In this document: positions 18,192 through 26,371 of the stretch, piece by piece
How positions within the stretch are numbered: the first letter of the stretch is position 1
Layout: each line of letters opens with the position of its first letter
DNA from: CAWBCI01 sp963787195
GTDB taxonomy: Bacteria; Bacteroidota; Bacteroidia; Bacteroidales; JAGOPY01
DNA length: 64,000 nt
Assembly (NCBI GenBank): GCA_963787195.1
Contig: CAWBCI010000087.1
Coordinates: forward strand, 3,159-67,158
Reading direction: 5' to 3'
Notes under the pieces: model-generated
Told to the model about the DNA's origin: nothing
What the model saw: the letters and a program-made list of their open reading frames with translations, nothing else
Database searches by the model: none
Position numbers and translations under genes: made by a program

Positions 18192-20495
18192 ATGAAAGGA
18201 AAAGTTCAATCCATATCCGGCAGAAATATACATGTCAGGGGATTGGTTCAGGGAGTTGGTTTCAGGCCCTTTGTATACCGTATTGCTATAGAAAACCATT
18301 TGAAAGGATGGGTGGAAAATCGCAACGACGGAGTCATTATACACGTGGAGGGATTGGATGAACATTTGGATATCTTTGAAAAACAGATTGTTTCCAAAGC
18401 TCCCCCGGCTTCTCAAATACGGGAGTTCCGGACTGTTGTCTCGGAACTTGAAGGTCATGATTCTTTTAAGATCATTAAAAGCGCGAACCAATCTAGCGAA
18501 ATAACCGAAGTGAGTCCTGATATTGCTGTTTGTGACGAATGCCTTGAGGATATGAAAAGTCAGTCCCACCGGATCGATTATCCCTTCATCAATTGCACCA
18601 ATTGCGGCCCACGATTTACAATAATCCGGGACCTTCCCTATGATCGTGATAAGACGACGATGGATGTTTTTCCGATGTGTCCCCAATGCCGGAAAGAATA
18701 CGAGAACGTAATTGACAGGCGTTTTCATGCCCAACCCATAGCCTGCAATCAATGCGGCCCTGAATATGAATTGCAAATCGGAGAATTAAACTTCAGCCTG
18801 CTCCCGGACATCCTGAACAAAGCGGCATCCTTACTTGATGAAGGAAAAATTCTGGCCATTAAGGGAATGGGTGGTTTTCACCTTGCATGTGATGCTTTCA
18901 ACAACCAGAGCGTAAAACTTTTAAGGGAAAGGAAGATGCGTGAAGGCAAACCTTTTGCCGTGATGTTCGCGGATGTTGAAAGCGTCCGGATCAGTATGGA
19001 ATTAAACGAAGCCGAAGAAGCCTTGTTAAAGTCATGGCGCCGTCCCATCGTTCTACTGAAAAACAAAGCTGATATAAGTTCCCTGCCCGAAAGTGTCAGC
19101 AACGGATTTCACACCTCCGGGGTGATGCTTCCCTATATGCCGATACATTACCTCTTATTTGAAAAACTTCATACAAGGGCCGTCGTTTTGACCAGTGGCA
19201 ATAAAACGGATGAACCCATTGTGATCGACAATGACATTGCAAAAATTGAGCTCAGTCAGCTTGCCGATGCTTTTTTATTTTATAACAGGGAAATTTATAA
19301 CCGGACAGATGACAGCGTCACTTTTATTGCCGGAAATGAGCCAAGGCTTATCAGAAGATCAAGGGGATATGCCCCCTCTCCGGTTTATTTAAACCTGCAG
19401 ACGGAAGGCATATTTGCCGCCGGCGCGGAACTGGTAAACTGTTTTTGTGTGGGCAGGGGCAGCCAGGCATTTCTGAGCCAGCATATCGGGGACCTTAAAA
19501 ATATAGAAACGCTGGAATTTTATCAGGAATCCGTTAAACGTTTTAACAGGCTTTTCAGGATAAAACCGGATTTGATAGCATGTGACCTGCATCCTGATTA
19601 CCTTTCCACACGCTTTGCCGAAGAATTTTCAAAACATAATGGAGACATTCCAGTTTACATGACCCAACATCATCATGCACATATTGCCTCTTGTATGGCT
19701 GAAAACGGACTGGATGAAAAAGTTATAGGAATCAGTTTCGATGGAGTTGGCCTGGGTGATGATGGGAATATCTGGGGCGGAGAAATATTACTTTGCGATT
19801 TATCATCATACGAAAGGCTGACACATCTTGAATATATTCCACAGCCAGGGGGTGATAAAGCAACAAAGGAGCCTTGGAGAATGGCAGTTTCATACCTTTA
19901 TCATGCATATGGAGATGATATTTTCAAATTGAAGCTGCCTTTCCTTTCCGCTTTCCCTAAACATGATCTGGAAATAGTAATTTCAGCAATCCGAAATAGC
20001 ATTAATACTCCACTAACTTCCAGTATGGGCCGGCTTTTTGACGCAGTTTCGGCCATGACCGGCCTATGCACAATTTCCTCCTTTCATGCCGAGGCGCCTA
20101 TGAGGTTGGAACATGCTATTAAGCAATCGGTATCTGAAAGTTATCCTTTCAAAACATCGGACATTATTGAAAGCACTTCCATGATCAGGGGAATTGCAGA
20201 GGATATCCTTAACCGGAATCCTGTGAGTTATATTTCATCCAAATTTCATAATACTATTAAAAATATGATACTGGAATCGGTAAATCAGGTTCATCTGAAA
20301 CGGGGTATATCCAAAGTTGCATTATCCGGTGGCAGCTTTCAGAATAAATATCTCCTCGAATCTACTGAAAAAGAACTCATTGCTCAAGGATTTAAAGTAT
20401 ATTCACAAAAAAGCATCCCAACGAATGATGGGGGCATTGCACTCGGTCAGCTTGCTATTGCAGCAAAGCATCGGGAATTACTAATTTCCGGCTGA
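18192..20495 (+). CDS. hypF: Carbamoyltransferase HypF, hydrogenase maturation
   Basis: A 767-residue HypF of normal length and domain order. It has an acylphosphatase domain (VRGLVQGVGFRPFVYRI, about 10-95), two zinc-finger segments (CDECLEDM, INCTNCGPRF, MCPQCRKEY, ACNQCGPEY, about 110-195), a YrdC-like domain (about 200-390, SRGYAPSP) and a C-terminal Kae1-like domain (THHHAHIAS-type QHHHAHIASC, LSGGSFQNKYL). It makes the thiocarboxamide on HypE from carbamoyl phosphate for the Fe cyanide ligands. It is divergent from the hox operon, with a 284-bp shared upstream region. A -7-like TATTTTTG lies at 18154-18161. Confidence 0.95.
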   Translation: MKGKVQSISGRNIHVRGLVQGVGFRPFVYRIAIENHLKGWVENRNDGVIIHVEGLDEHLDIFEKQIVSKAPPASQIREFRTVVSELEGHDSFKIIKSANQSSEITEVSPDIAVCDECLEDMKSQSHRIDYPFINCTNCGPRFTIIRDLPYDRDKTTMDVFPMCPQCRKEYENVIDRRFHAQPIACNQCGPEYELQIGELNFSLLPDILNKAASLLDEGKILAIKGMGGFHLACDAFNNQSVKLLRERKMREGKPFAVMFADVESVRISMELNEAEEALLKSWRRPIVLLKNKADISSLPESVSNGFHTSGVMLPYMPIHYLLFEKLHTRAVVLTSGNKTDEPIVIDNDIAKIELSQLADAFLFYNREIYNRTDDSVTFIAGNEPRLIRRSRGYAPSPVYLNLQTEGIFAAGAELVNCFCVGRGSQAFLSQHIGDLKNIETLEFYQESVKRFNRLFRIKPDLIACDLHPDYLSTRFAEEFSKHNGDIPVYMTQHHHAHIASCMAENGLDEKVIGISFDGVGLGDDGNIWGGEILLCDLSSYERLTHLEYIPQPGGDKATKEPWRMAVSYLYHAYGDDIFKLKLPFLSAFPKHDLEIVISAIRNSINTPLTSSMGRLFDAVSAMTGLCTISSFHAEAPMRLEHAIKQSVSESYPFKTSDIIESTSMIRGIAEDILNRNPVSYISSKFHNTIKNMILESVNQVHLKRGISKVALSGGSFQNKYLLESTEKELIAQGFKVYSQKSIPTNDGGIALGQLAIAAKHRELLISG

Positions 20496-20729
20496 AAATC
20501 CTTAAATTCAATATAGTACACAATAAATTAAATATATCAATAATATATCCGGAATTATCTATTTATCAGTAACAGTTTTATTATTTTTGAGGGATGAAAA
20601 GAGTAATAATATGCAGTTTCACAGCAAACATACATAAGACCCGGACTATATCCACTTTAAATACCTTCTCTTTAGAATTAAATTTTGACAGTAAGGATTA
20701 CTATTATCCAGAAATAATATAAGCTGATT

Positions 20730-21200
20730 ATGAAACGATTACTCTCATTTTCACTACTAATCCCAACTATACTGATCCAATTAAGCTGCAATCGTCAAAC
20801 CGATACAGAAGCTCTTGCAAATGAATTATTGAATGTTGACCGGGGTTTTGCTCAGGAGTCAGTCAAGAAGGGGATTAATAATTGTTTCTACGAATATCTC
20901 TCCGATGATTGTGTCTTGTTGAGACCCAATAAGTATCCTATAGTCGGTAAACAAAAAATATTGGACATGTACAGTACCTCTGATACCAATATGAGCCTGA
21001 CCTGGGTACCATCTTTCGCCAGCGTCGCCGCTTCCGGGGAGTTGGGATATACTTATGGCATTTATAAAATGGAAATCCTTTCTCCTGATGGAAATACTAT
21101 CACCAATGAAGGGACCTATATAAACATCTGGAAGAAAGATAATAGTGGTAAATGGAAATATGTGCTGGATTCAGGAAACCGCGGACTTGGGAAAAAATAA
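20730..21200 (+). CDS. DUF4440/SnoaL-like lipoprotein
   Basis: A 156-residue lipoprotein (lipobox LSC, Cys20) with an NTF2-like fold of the DUF4440 type: DRGFAQESVKKGINNCFYEYLSDD at the start, GKQKILDMY in the middle, and WKYVLDSGNRG at the end. Members bind small hydrophobic ligands or have no known activity. It lies between hypF and hypD on the same strand, but its signal peptide and family give no link to hydrogenase maturation. Confidence 0.7.
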   Translation: MKRLLSFSLLIPTILIQLSCNRQTDTEALANELLNVDRGFAQESVKKGINNCFYEYLSDDCVLLRPNKYPIVGKQKILDMYSTSDTNMSLTWVPSFASVAASGELGYTYGIYKMEILSPDGNTITNEGTYINIWKKDNSGKWKYVLDSGNRGLGKK

Positions 21201-21266
21201 ACCGGCATTCTTCACTTCTGTTAAGCATATTGATCATAATTCTTTTCAGATTTTTTTATTTGATTT

Positions 21267-22349
21267 TTGATGAAATATATAGATGAATACAGGAACAAGG
21301 AACTTGTCAGCCAGTTTGCTGATGAGATCCGGAAAATTTCCAAAAAGAAAATCGGACTGATGGAAGTATGCGGTGGGCATACCATGTCTATTCAAAAATT
21401 CGGTATACCCAGCCTGTTACCTGACAATATTAAACTCTTAAGCGGGCCTGGATGCCCGGTTTGTGTTACCAGCCGGAAATTCATCGACCACGCGATTGCT
21501 TTCAGCCGGCTTCCGGATGTGATCATCACCACCTATGGTGATCTTATCCGTGTACCAGGCTCAACATCCACACTCGATCTAGAAAAAGCCAGAGGAGCTG
21601 ATATCCGTATAGTATACAGCATATTGGACGCCGTACAAATAGCCAAAAAAAATGCAGACAAAAAAGTAATTTTCCTGGGTATTGGATTTGAGACTACTGC
21701 CCCGGCGAGCGCCGCTGCTATCATAAATGCCTTTGGACAGAATATCCTGAATTTTTATCTTCTAAGTTCTCATAAAATAATGCCACCAGCCATGGCGGCC
21801 CTTATAGATGAAGGGGTCCGGATTGATGGCTACATCGCCCCCGGCCATGTAAGCACCATAACAGGCATGGAAATATATCGGGATATAGCTGAAAAATACA
21901 AACTCGGTTGTGTTATTTCCGGTTTTGAGCCGGTCGACCTTATGCAGTCTATCCTGATGTTGGTCAGACAAATTGAAAGCGGAAAGCCTGATGTGGAAAT
22001 TCAATATAAGAGAGCCGTCAGGCCCGATGGCAACCCAAAAGCCCGGGAAATGCTGAATGAAGTATTCGAGTTGCGCGACGACTGGTGGCGGGGATTGGGG
22101 ATTCTAAAAAAAAGCGGCCTGGGCATCCGGATGAAATATGCACAACATGATGCTGAAAGAATGATAGAGGTTCAGGTAGAACCTACCAGGGAAGATAAGG
22201 GCTGCATTTGCGGCGATGTCCTGAAAGGAATTAAAAACCCCAAAGAATGTAAACTTTTCGGAAAAGCCTGCACTCCTCAGAATCCTGTCGGGGCTTGTAT
22301 GGTATCCCATGAAGGTGCCTGTCATGCATATTATCGTTTTAACAGGTAA
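21267..22349 (+). CDS. hypD: Hydrogenase formation protein HypD
   Basis: A 360-residue HypD with its conserved motifs: EVCGGHTMSI, SGPGCPVCVT, GFETTAP, and the C-terminal Cys set for the [4Fe-4S] cluster (CICGDVLKG, CKLFGKACTP, GACMVSHEGAC). With HypC it builds the Fe(CN)2CO unit. It is 63 bp downstream of the lipoprotein gene and 91 bp upstream of the hypE ATG. No hypC gene is present next to it, which is unusual because HypC and HypD act as a pair. Confidence 0.95.
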   Translation: MMKYIDEYRNKELVSQFADEIRKISKKKIGLMEVCGGHTMSIQKFGIPSLLPDNIKLLSGPGCPVCVTSRKFIDHAIAFSRLPDVIITTYGDLIRVPGSTSTLDLEKARGADIRIVYSILDAVQIAKKNADKKVIFLGIGFETTAPASAAAIINAFGQNILNFYLLSSHKIMPPAMAALIDEGVRIDGYIAPGHVSTITGMEIYRDIAEKYKLGCVISGFEPVDLMQSILMLVRQIESGKPDVEIQYKRAVRPDGNPKAREMLNEVFELRDDWWRGLGILKKSGLGIRMKYAQHDAERMIEVQVEPTREDKGCICGDVLKGIKNPKECKLFGKACTPQNPVGACMVSHEGACHAYYRFNR

Positions 22350-22440
22350 AACTTATTACAATATTTCTGCCTGATATACTAATTTTGCCTGGTCGGAAGA
22401 TCTGAACATGTATCTCTTTTTCCGGGAAAGAAGAAAATTT

Positions 22441-23460
22441 ATGATAAAGAATGAAAATATATTATTGGGCCATGGAAGTGGCGGACAACTCAGCCATGAA
22501 CTGATCAGGGACCTGTTCGTAAGGAATTTTACCAACGACATACTTAAAGAACAAACCGATGCTGCTATATTAAAAACGGATACGGGGCAGATAGCTTTTA
22601 CCACCGATTCCTTTGTAGTTGATCCTATTTTTTTCCCAGGGGGGAATATCGGTAAGCTGGCCGTGTGCGGAACGGTGAATGATTTAGCTGTTTCAGGTGC
22701 CGAGCCTCTTTACCTGAGCGCTTCCTTTATTATAGAAGAAGGTTTTCCGATTGCCAGCCTTGAGGAAATTGTCGGTTCGATGGGCAGGGAAGCCAATAAA
22801 GCCGGGATTATGATAGTGACCGGGGATACCAAAGTAGTTAACCGGGGAAAATGTGATAAAATCTTTATCAATACTTCGGGAATCGGAAGGATAGATCCCG
22901 CTCATTCGGAAATAGCAAAGGGTTCCCGGATAAGACCCGGGGATAAAATTATAATAAACGGTTCGATCGGGGATCATGGAATGGCCGTCCTGGCTGCCCG
23001 TAATGACCTGAACCTCGCATCGGATATCCAGTCTGATTGCGCTTGTTTGAATGATCTGATAGGCCAAATACTGAAAGTCAGTGAGGGGGTCCGTTTTATG
23101 CGTGATCCCACACGTGGCGGTCTTGCTACTGTTCTTGCAGAAGTTGCCGAAGGCAGGGAATTTGACATACGTATAAATGAATCTGCCCTGGTGGTGAATG
23201 AAAAGGTTAGGGGTATTTGTGAGTTATTGGGATTTGACCCTCTTTATGTGGCCAATGAGGGGAAAGTATTGCTGATAGTGGCAGATGAGGATGCACAAAA
23301 AGTACTGGAAATCATGCATAAACATGAATTTGGAAAAGAAGCTTCGCTTATAGGTGAAATAGGCAACACCTATCCAGGCAAAGCGTGGATGGAAACGGGT
23401 ATAGGTGGAAAAAGAATCCTGGATATGCTGGCAGGGGAACAATTACCGCGGATCTGCTAA
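22441..23460 (+). CDS. hypE: Hydrogenase expression/formation protein HypE
   Basis: A HypE of 339 residues, taking the ATG at 22441 as start. An upstream in-frame ATG at 22408 would add 11 residues (MYLFFRERRKF) not typical of the family. The protein starts with ILLGHGSGGQLSHELI, has the PurM-like ATP-binding core (FVVDPIFFPGGNIGKLAVCG, RDPTRGGLATVLAE), and ends in PRIC. The terminal Cys is the one that HypF carbamoylates and HypE dehydrates to thiocyanate. It is convergent with the zinc-ribbon gene, 20 bp away. Confidence 0.95.
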   Translation: MIKNENILLGHGSGGQLSHELIRDLFVRNFTNDILKEQTDAAILKTDTGQIAFTTDSFVVDPIFFPGGNIGKLAVCGTVNDLAVSGAEPLYLSASFIIEEGFPIASLEEIVGSMGREANKAGIMIVTGDTKVVNRGKCDKIFINTSGIGRIDPAHSEIAKGSRIRPGDKIIINGSIGDHGMAVLAARNDLNLASDIQSDCACLNDLIGQILKVSEGVRFMRDPTRGGLATVLAEVAEGREFDIRINESALVVNEKVRGICELLGFDPLYVANEGKVLLIVADEDAQKVLEIMHKHEFGKEASLIGEIGNTYPGKAWMETGIGGKRILDMLAGEQLPRIC

Positions 23461-23480
23461 GGAATGTTCAGTGTATCTTC

Positions 23481-23891
23481 CTAGTGATAGCCATATTCAT
23501 CATAATACTTGCGGATCGTGGTGTCCAGTTCTTCAAACACTACGTAATGGTTCTTACAGCCATTCCTGGAACAAAAACTGACCCTTCCTCCAATACTGCA
23601 ATTGACCGAAATAATCGGTGCGCCGCAGATATCACATTCTATCTTCTTTTTCTTAAGGTCTTCCTGACACTGAGGACAGGTAAACTTTACGACATCTCCT
23701 TCATGAATCTCAAATTCACAGGAATAATTAAAATCCCCGTAAATTGAGCTCAACCAAATATTACCCTTTTGATGGAGTGGCGTTTCAATACTTAGTCTGA
23801 TACTTGGTTTATTATTGATCAGATGGCCTTCATCCATCAGGGAAGCACTGCAGTGAGGGCATTTTACTGTTAGTGAAACTACCTTAGGCAT
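23481..23891 (-). CDS. Zinc-ribbon-rich hypothetical protein
   Basis: A 136-residue protein not recognised as a named family. It has four Cys pairs: CPHC near the N-terminus (residue about 11), CPQC in the middle, CDIC and CSRNGC near the C-terminus, consistent with two zinc ribbons. The C-terminal DTTIRKYYDEYGYH is unusually aromatic. It lies between hypE and hypB but on the opposite strand. A role in metal handling or maturation is possible but has only positional support. Confidence 0.55.
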   Translation of the reverse strand: MPKVVSLTVKCPHCSASLMDEGHLINNKPSIRLSIETPLHQKGNIWLSSIYGDFNYSCEFEIHEGDVVKFTCPQCQEDLKKKKIECDICGAPIISVNCSIGGRVSFCSRNGCKNHYVVFEELDTTIRKYYDEYGYH

Positions 23892-24073
23892 AATAATATT
23901 TTTTACTGTTAATAATACTCTAAGTTACGCAATATAATGACCCTTTGACAAGCATCAGGGCTCAAAAAAATAATTTAGAAGAATTTAAAATTAAGAGACA
24001 TTCATTCTGATCTGACCTAAATAATACTTAATTGTAAAAAAGTATAGAAAGTACTTACATGTAGCCTCAAATG

Positions 24074-24242
24074 AACTACCCCGCGGCAAGCAGCGGGGTA
24101 TCTTAAGGAAATATCTCTTATTCGTCTCAAGAGACGGGGAATTTAGTTCCATCATATCCCGAATAAGACTTCGTCTTTTCGGGATCAATTCGACTAACAA
24201 TTTTTTCTTCGCTTCGCTTGAAAAAATTGAGTCTCATTGATT
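24074..24242. repeat. 169-bp structured repeat, copy A
   Basis: A non-coding element of 169 bp that recurs at 48849-49017 with only about six differences. It contains a chain of hairpins: TACCCCGC...GCGGGGTA, GTCTC-AA-GAGAC, a long one with arms ATCCCGAA / TTCGGGAT and nested AAGAC / GTCTT, and AATTTTTTC...GAAAAAATT. It fills much of the 422-bp gap between the zinc-ribbon gene and hypB. It looks like a REP/MITE-type non-autonomous mobile element. No transposase is present in the window. Confidence 0.75.
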
Positions 24243-24276
24243 CAAACTTAAATCCATCGCCGGGAAAAATTATTGT

Positions 24277-24284
24277 TAACTTTG
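24277..24284 (+). promoter_or_regulatory. Putative -7 box of hypB
   Basis: TAACTTTG matches the Bacteroidetes -7 consensus TAnnTTTG and lies 30 bp upstream of the hypB ATG. No convincing -33 TTG is at the expected distance. The overlapping TTGTTAA is a perfect Rex half-site, but the other arm (GCAGCAA) is poor. Confidence 0.45.
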
Positions 24285-24313
24285 CAGCAATATTCAATCT
24301 AAAAATTTAAGCT

Positions 24314-25132
24314 ATGTGCGGAACTTGTGGATGCGGTGAAGACAGCCAGATAACTATCAGAAAACCAGGTGAAGAACCTGAACACGAACATACTCATGAA
24401 CACCCACACGAACATGATGGATCGGAACATGATCACATTCATCCTCACAGCCATTCCCACGATCACTCCAGGGAAGTCGTACTTGAAAGGGATATTCTCA
24501 GCAAAAATAATTTATTGGCTGAGCGTAACCGCGGATTTTTTGAAGCCCGTAATATACTTGCCCTGAATTTTGTGAGCTCGCCCGGATCAGGAAAAACCAG
24601 CCTTTTGGAAAAGACCATCAAAGAAACAGGGAATAAGCATAAATATTATATTATTGAAGGCGATCAGCAAACTATGCTAGACGCTGACAGGATAGAAAAA
24701 GCCGGCGCCCCTGTTGTCCAGGTCAATACCGGAAATGGTTGCCATTTGGATGCCACCATGATCAATACAGCTGTTAAGAAACTCTCCGTACCCGATGATG
24801 CCTTTCTCATGATTGAGAATGTCGGTAATCTGGTATGTCCTTCACTTTTCGATCTTGGGGAAGAAATCCGTGTTGTCATCATGTCAGTAACAGAAGGTGA
24901 GGACAAGCCGGCTAAATACCCGACTATGTTCCAATCATCCCAGCTTTGTATCATCAATAAAACGGACCTTCTCCCCTATGTCGATTTCGACATTGCAAAA
25001 GCAAGGGAATATGCAGGCAGGGTCAATCATCACCTTGAATTTATCGAACTTTCGGTAAAAACAGGTGAGGGAATGGATAAATGGTATAAGTGGCTGAGCG
25101 ATAAAAAGAAAAAATTGCAGAGCTCGGAATAG
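24314..25132 (+). CDS. hypB: Hydrogenase nickel-incorporation GTPase HypB
   Basis: A 272-residue HypB. The N-terminus MCGTCGCG is the high-affinity metal motif CxxCGC. Residues about 25-57 form a His-rich stretch (many H in EHTHEHPHEHD and HSHSHDHS) that may store nickel or zinc. The GTPase core has the P-loop SSPGSGKTSLLEKT, ENVGNLVCP, and the specificity motif NKTDLL. It delivers Ni to HoxH, normally with HypA, which is not encoded in the window. The stop codon lies one base before the downstream trmO start, which suggests co-translation. Confidence 0.95.
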   Translation: MCGTCGCGEDSQITIRKPGEEPEHEHTHEHPHEHDGSEHDHIHPHSHSHDHSREVVLERDILSKNNLLAERNRGFFEARNILALNFVSSPGSGKTSLLEKTIKETGNKHKYYIIEGDQQTMLDADRIEKAGAPVVQVNTGNGCHLDATMINTAVKKLSVPDDAFLMIENVGNLVCPSLFDLGEEIRVVIMSVTEGEDKPAKYPTMFQSSQLCIINKTDLLPYVDFDIAKAREYAGRVNHHLEFIELSVKTGEGMDKWYKWLSDKKKKLQSSE

Positions 25133-25133
25133 G

Positions 25134-25562
25134 ATGGATATTATTTTACAGCCCATCGGAAAGACTCACACTCCTTATACTGACCGCGGACCTTTTAGGC
25201 CTGATGAACAGGCGGAAGGTCAATTTTATCTTGAAATTTTTCCGGAATATATAGATGGCCTTCAGGGATTGGAATTGTTCAGTCATTTGATCGTATTATA
25301 TTATTTTGATAAGATGGACCAGACCCATTTGAAGGCACACCCGCCAATTCAACCTGGAACAGAAGTAGGAGTTTTTGCCAGCCGCAGCCCCAAGAGGGTA
25401 AATAAAATCGGGTTCAATGTCGTGAAGATCATCAATATAGAAGATAACCGCATCTACACATCTGCAATGGATGCCTTGAATGACAGCCCCTTGCTGGATA
25501 TAAAACCCTATATTTCCGAAACGGATTCCCGCCCGGATGCATCTAAAGGTTGGCTGAAATAG
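25134..25562 (+). CDS. TrmO/TsaA-family SAM-dependent tRNA methyltransferase-like protein
   Basis: A 142-residue single-domain TsaA/YaeB protein (IGKTHTPYTDRGPFRPDEQ, FSHLIVLYYF, VFASRSPKRVNKIGF, DIKPYI). The E. coli TrmO that N6-methylates t6A37 in tRNA-Thr is about 235 residues, so this is the short form that lacks the C-terminal domain. Short forms also occur in archaea. It starts immediately after hypB and the rex promoter follows. A hydrogenase-related role would be a guess from position. Confidence 0.75.
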   Translation: MDIILQPIGKTHTPYTDRGPFRPDEQAEGQFYLEIFPEYIDGLQGLELFSHLIVLYYFDKMDQTHLKAHPPIQPGTEVGVFASRSPKRVNKIGFNVVKIINIEDNRIYTSAMDALNDSPLLDIKPYISETDSRPDASKGWLK

Positions 25563-25616
25563 CTGTTAAATAATTAACAAAATATTTGGATATTAGATAA
25601 CCGAAGTTTATTTTTG
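25563..25616 (+). promoter_or_regulatory. rex promoter with adjacent Rex operator
   Basis: CTGTTAAATAATTAACAA (25563-25580) matches 13 of 14 arm positions of the Rex consensus TTGTTAA-N4-TTAACAA and is a perfect inverted repeat over its inner 16 bp. It is followed by a -33 TTTG (25585-25588) and, 20 nt on, a -7 box TATTTTTG (25609-25616). The ATG used for rex is at 25653. The layout supports autoregulation by Rex. Confidence 0.75.
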
Positions 25617-25652
25617 TGCTGCATAGTATCGATAAATATATATCTATTTTAT

Positions 25653-26273
25653 ATGAAAAGTCTTCCACATAAGACAATTGAACGTCTGAGCCAATATCGC
25701 AGAGCGCTTTTATTGGTGCATGTCACTGGCAAGACGCATATATTCAGTCACGAGATCGCCCGGATCATTCATATCACGCCGGTGCAGGTACGGAGGGATA
25801 TTATGCTTATCGGATACACCGGTACCTTAAGAAAAGGATATAATATTAAAGAACTTATTGATCTTATAGGTATCATAATTGACAGCGATAAAGGCCTGAA
25901 TGTCTGCGTAATTGGTGTTGGAAATTTAGGCCGGGCAATGATTAATTACTTTAGCGGAAAAAGGACCAAACTTTCCATAGTAGCTGTATTCGACAGCAAT
26001 CCTGCTAAAGTCGGGAAAAAATATTCAGGAGTTCAATGTTTTGATATTGCCCGTATTGGTGAAATGGTGAAGAAGGAAAATATCAAAATCGGCATCATGA
26101 CAGTCCCGGCCGATCAGGGCCAGCTTACTGCCGATCTCCTTGTTAAGGCAGGAATAAAAGGCATCCTGAATTACGCTCCCAAACCGGTTTCTGTTCCTAA
26201 AGATGTTTACCTGGAAGAATACGATATGATCACTTCCCTTGAAAAAGTAGCCTTTTTCGTTAAGACACACTAA
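25653..26273 (+). CDS. rex: Redox-sensing transcriptional repressor Rex
   Basis: A 206-residue Rex, starting at the ATG at 25653. An in-frame TTG at 25614 would place the start inside the -7 box and is rejected. The N-terminal winged helix (TIERLSQYRRAL, HEIARIIHITPVQVRRDI) precedes a Rossmann domain with GVGNLGRAM that reads the NADH/NAD+ ratio, and a C-terminal swapped helix (EEYDMITSLEKVAFF). Rex releases DNA when NADH is high. Candidate sites lie on its own promoter, on the hox promoter and at arcC, which makes this the likely local regulator. Confidence 0.93.
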   Translation: MKSLPHKTIERLSQYRRALLLVHVTGKTHIFSHEIARIIHITPVQVRRDIMLIGYTGTLRKGYNIKELIDLIGIIIDSDKGLNVCVIGVGNLGRAMINYFSGKRTKLSIVAVFDSNPAKVGKKYSGVQCFDIARIGEMVKKENIKIGIMTVPADQGQLTADLLVKAGIKGILNYAPKPVSVPKDVYLEEYDMITSLEKVAFFVKTH

Positions 26274-26312
26274 TAATTTCACGTTTTAGATATCATCAAA
26301 ATAATAACAATT

Positions 26313-26357
26313 AAAAAACCGCTTGCTGAATATGAAAATTTCGGCAAGCGGTTTTTT
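26313..26357. terminator. Bidirectional terminator between rex and the carbamoyltransferase gene
   Basis: The inverted repeat AAAAAACCGCTTGC (26313-26326) / GCAAGCGGTTTTTT (26344-26357) has a 17-nt loop. The A and T runs at either side let it work for rex on the plus strand and for the converging minus-strand gene. Confidence 0.85.
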
Positions 26358-26371
26358 TATTTTGATTGCAA

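Noticed and set aside
20594..20719. 41-codon frame upstream of the DUF4440 lipoprotein with a TATTTTTG box before it
   Set aside because: The ATG lies only five bases after the -7-like box, so it would sit at or before the transcription start. No conserved features.
24274..24291. TTGTTAA-N4-GCAGCAA as a third Rex operator, upstream of hypB
   Set aside because: One perfect arm but the other matches only 4 of 7. The good arm is explained by the overlapping -7 box.
25614..25652. TTG start for rex giving 13 extra residues
   Set aside because: The codon lies inside the -7 box and the added residues are not typical of Rex. The ATG at 25653 gives the normal length.
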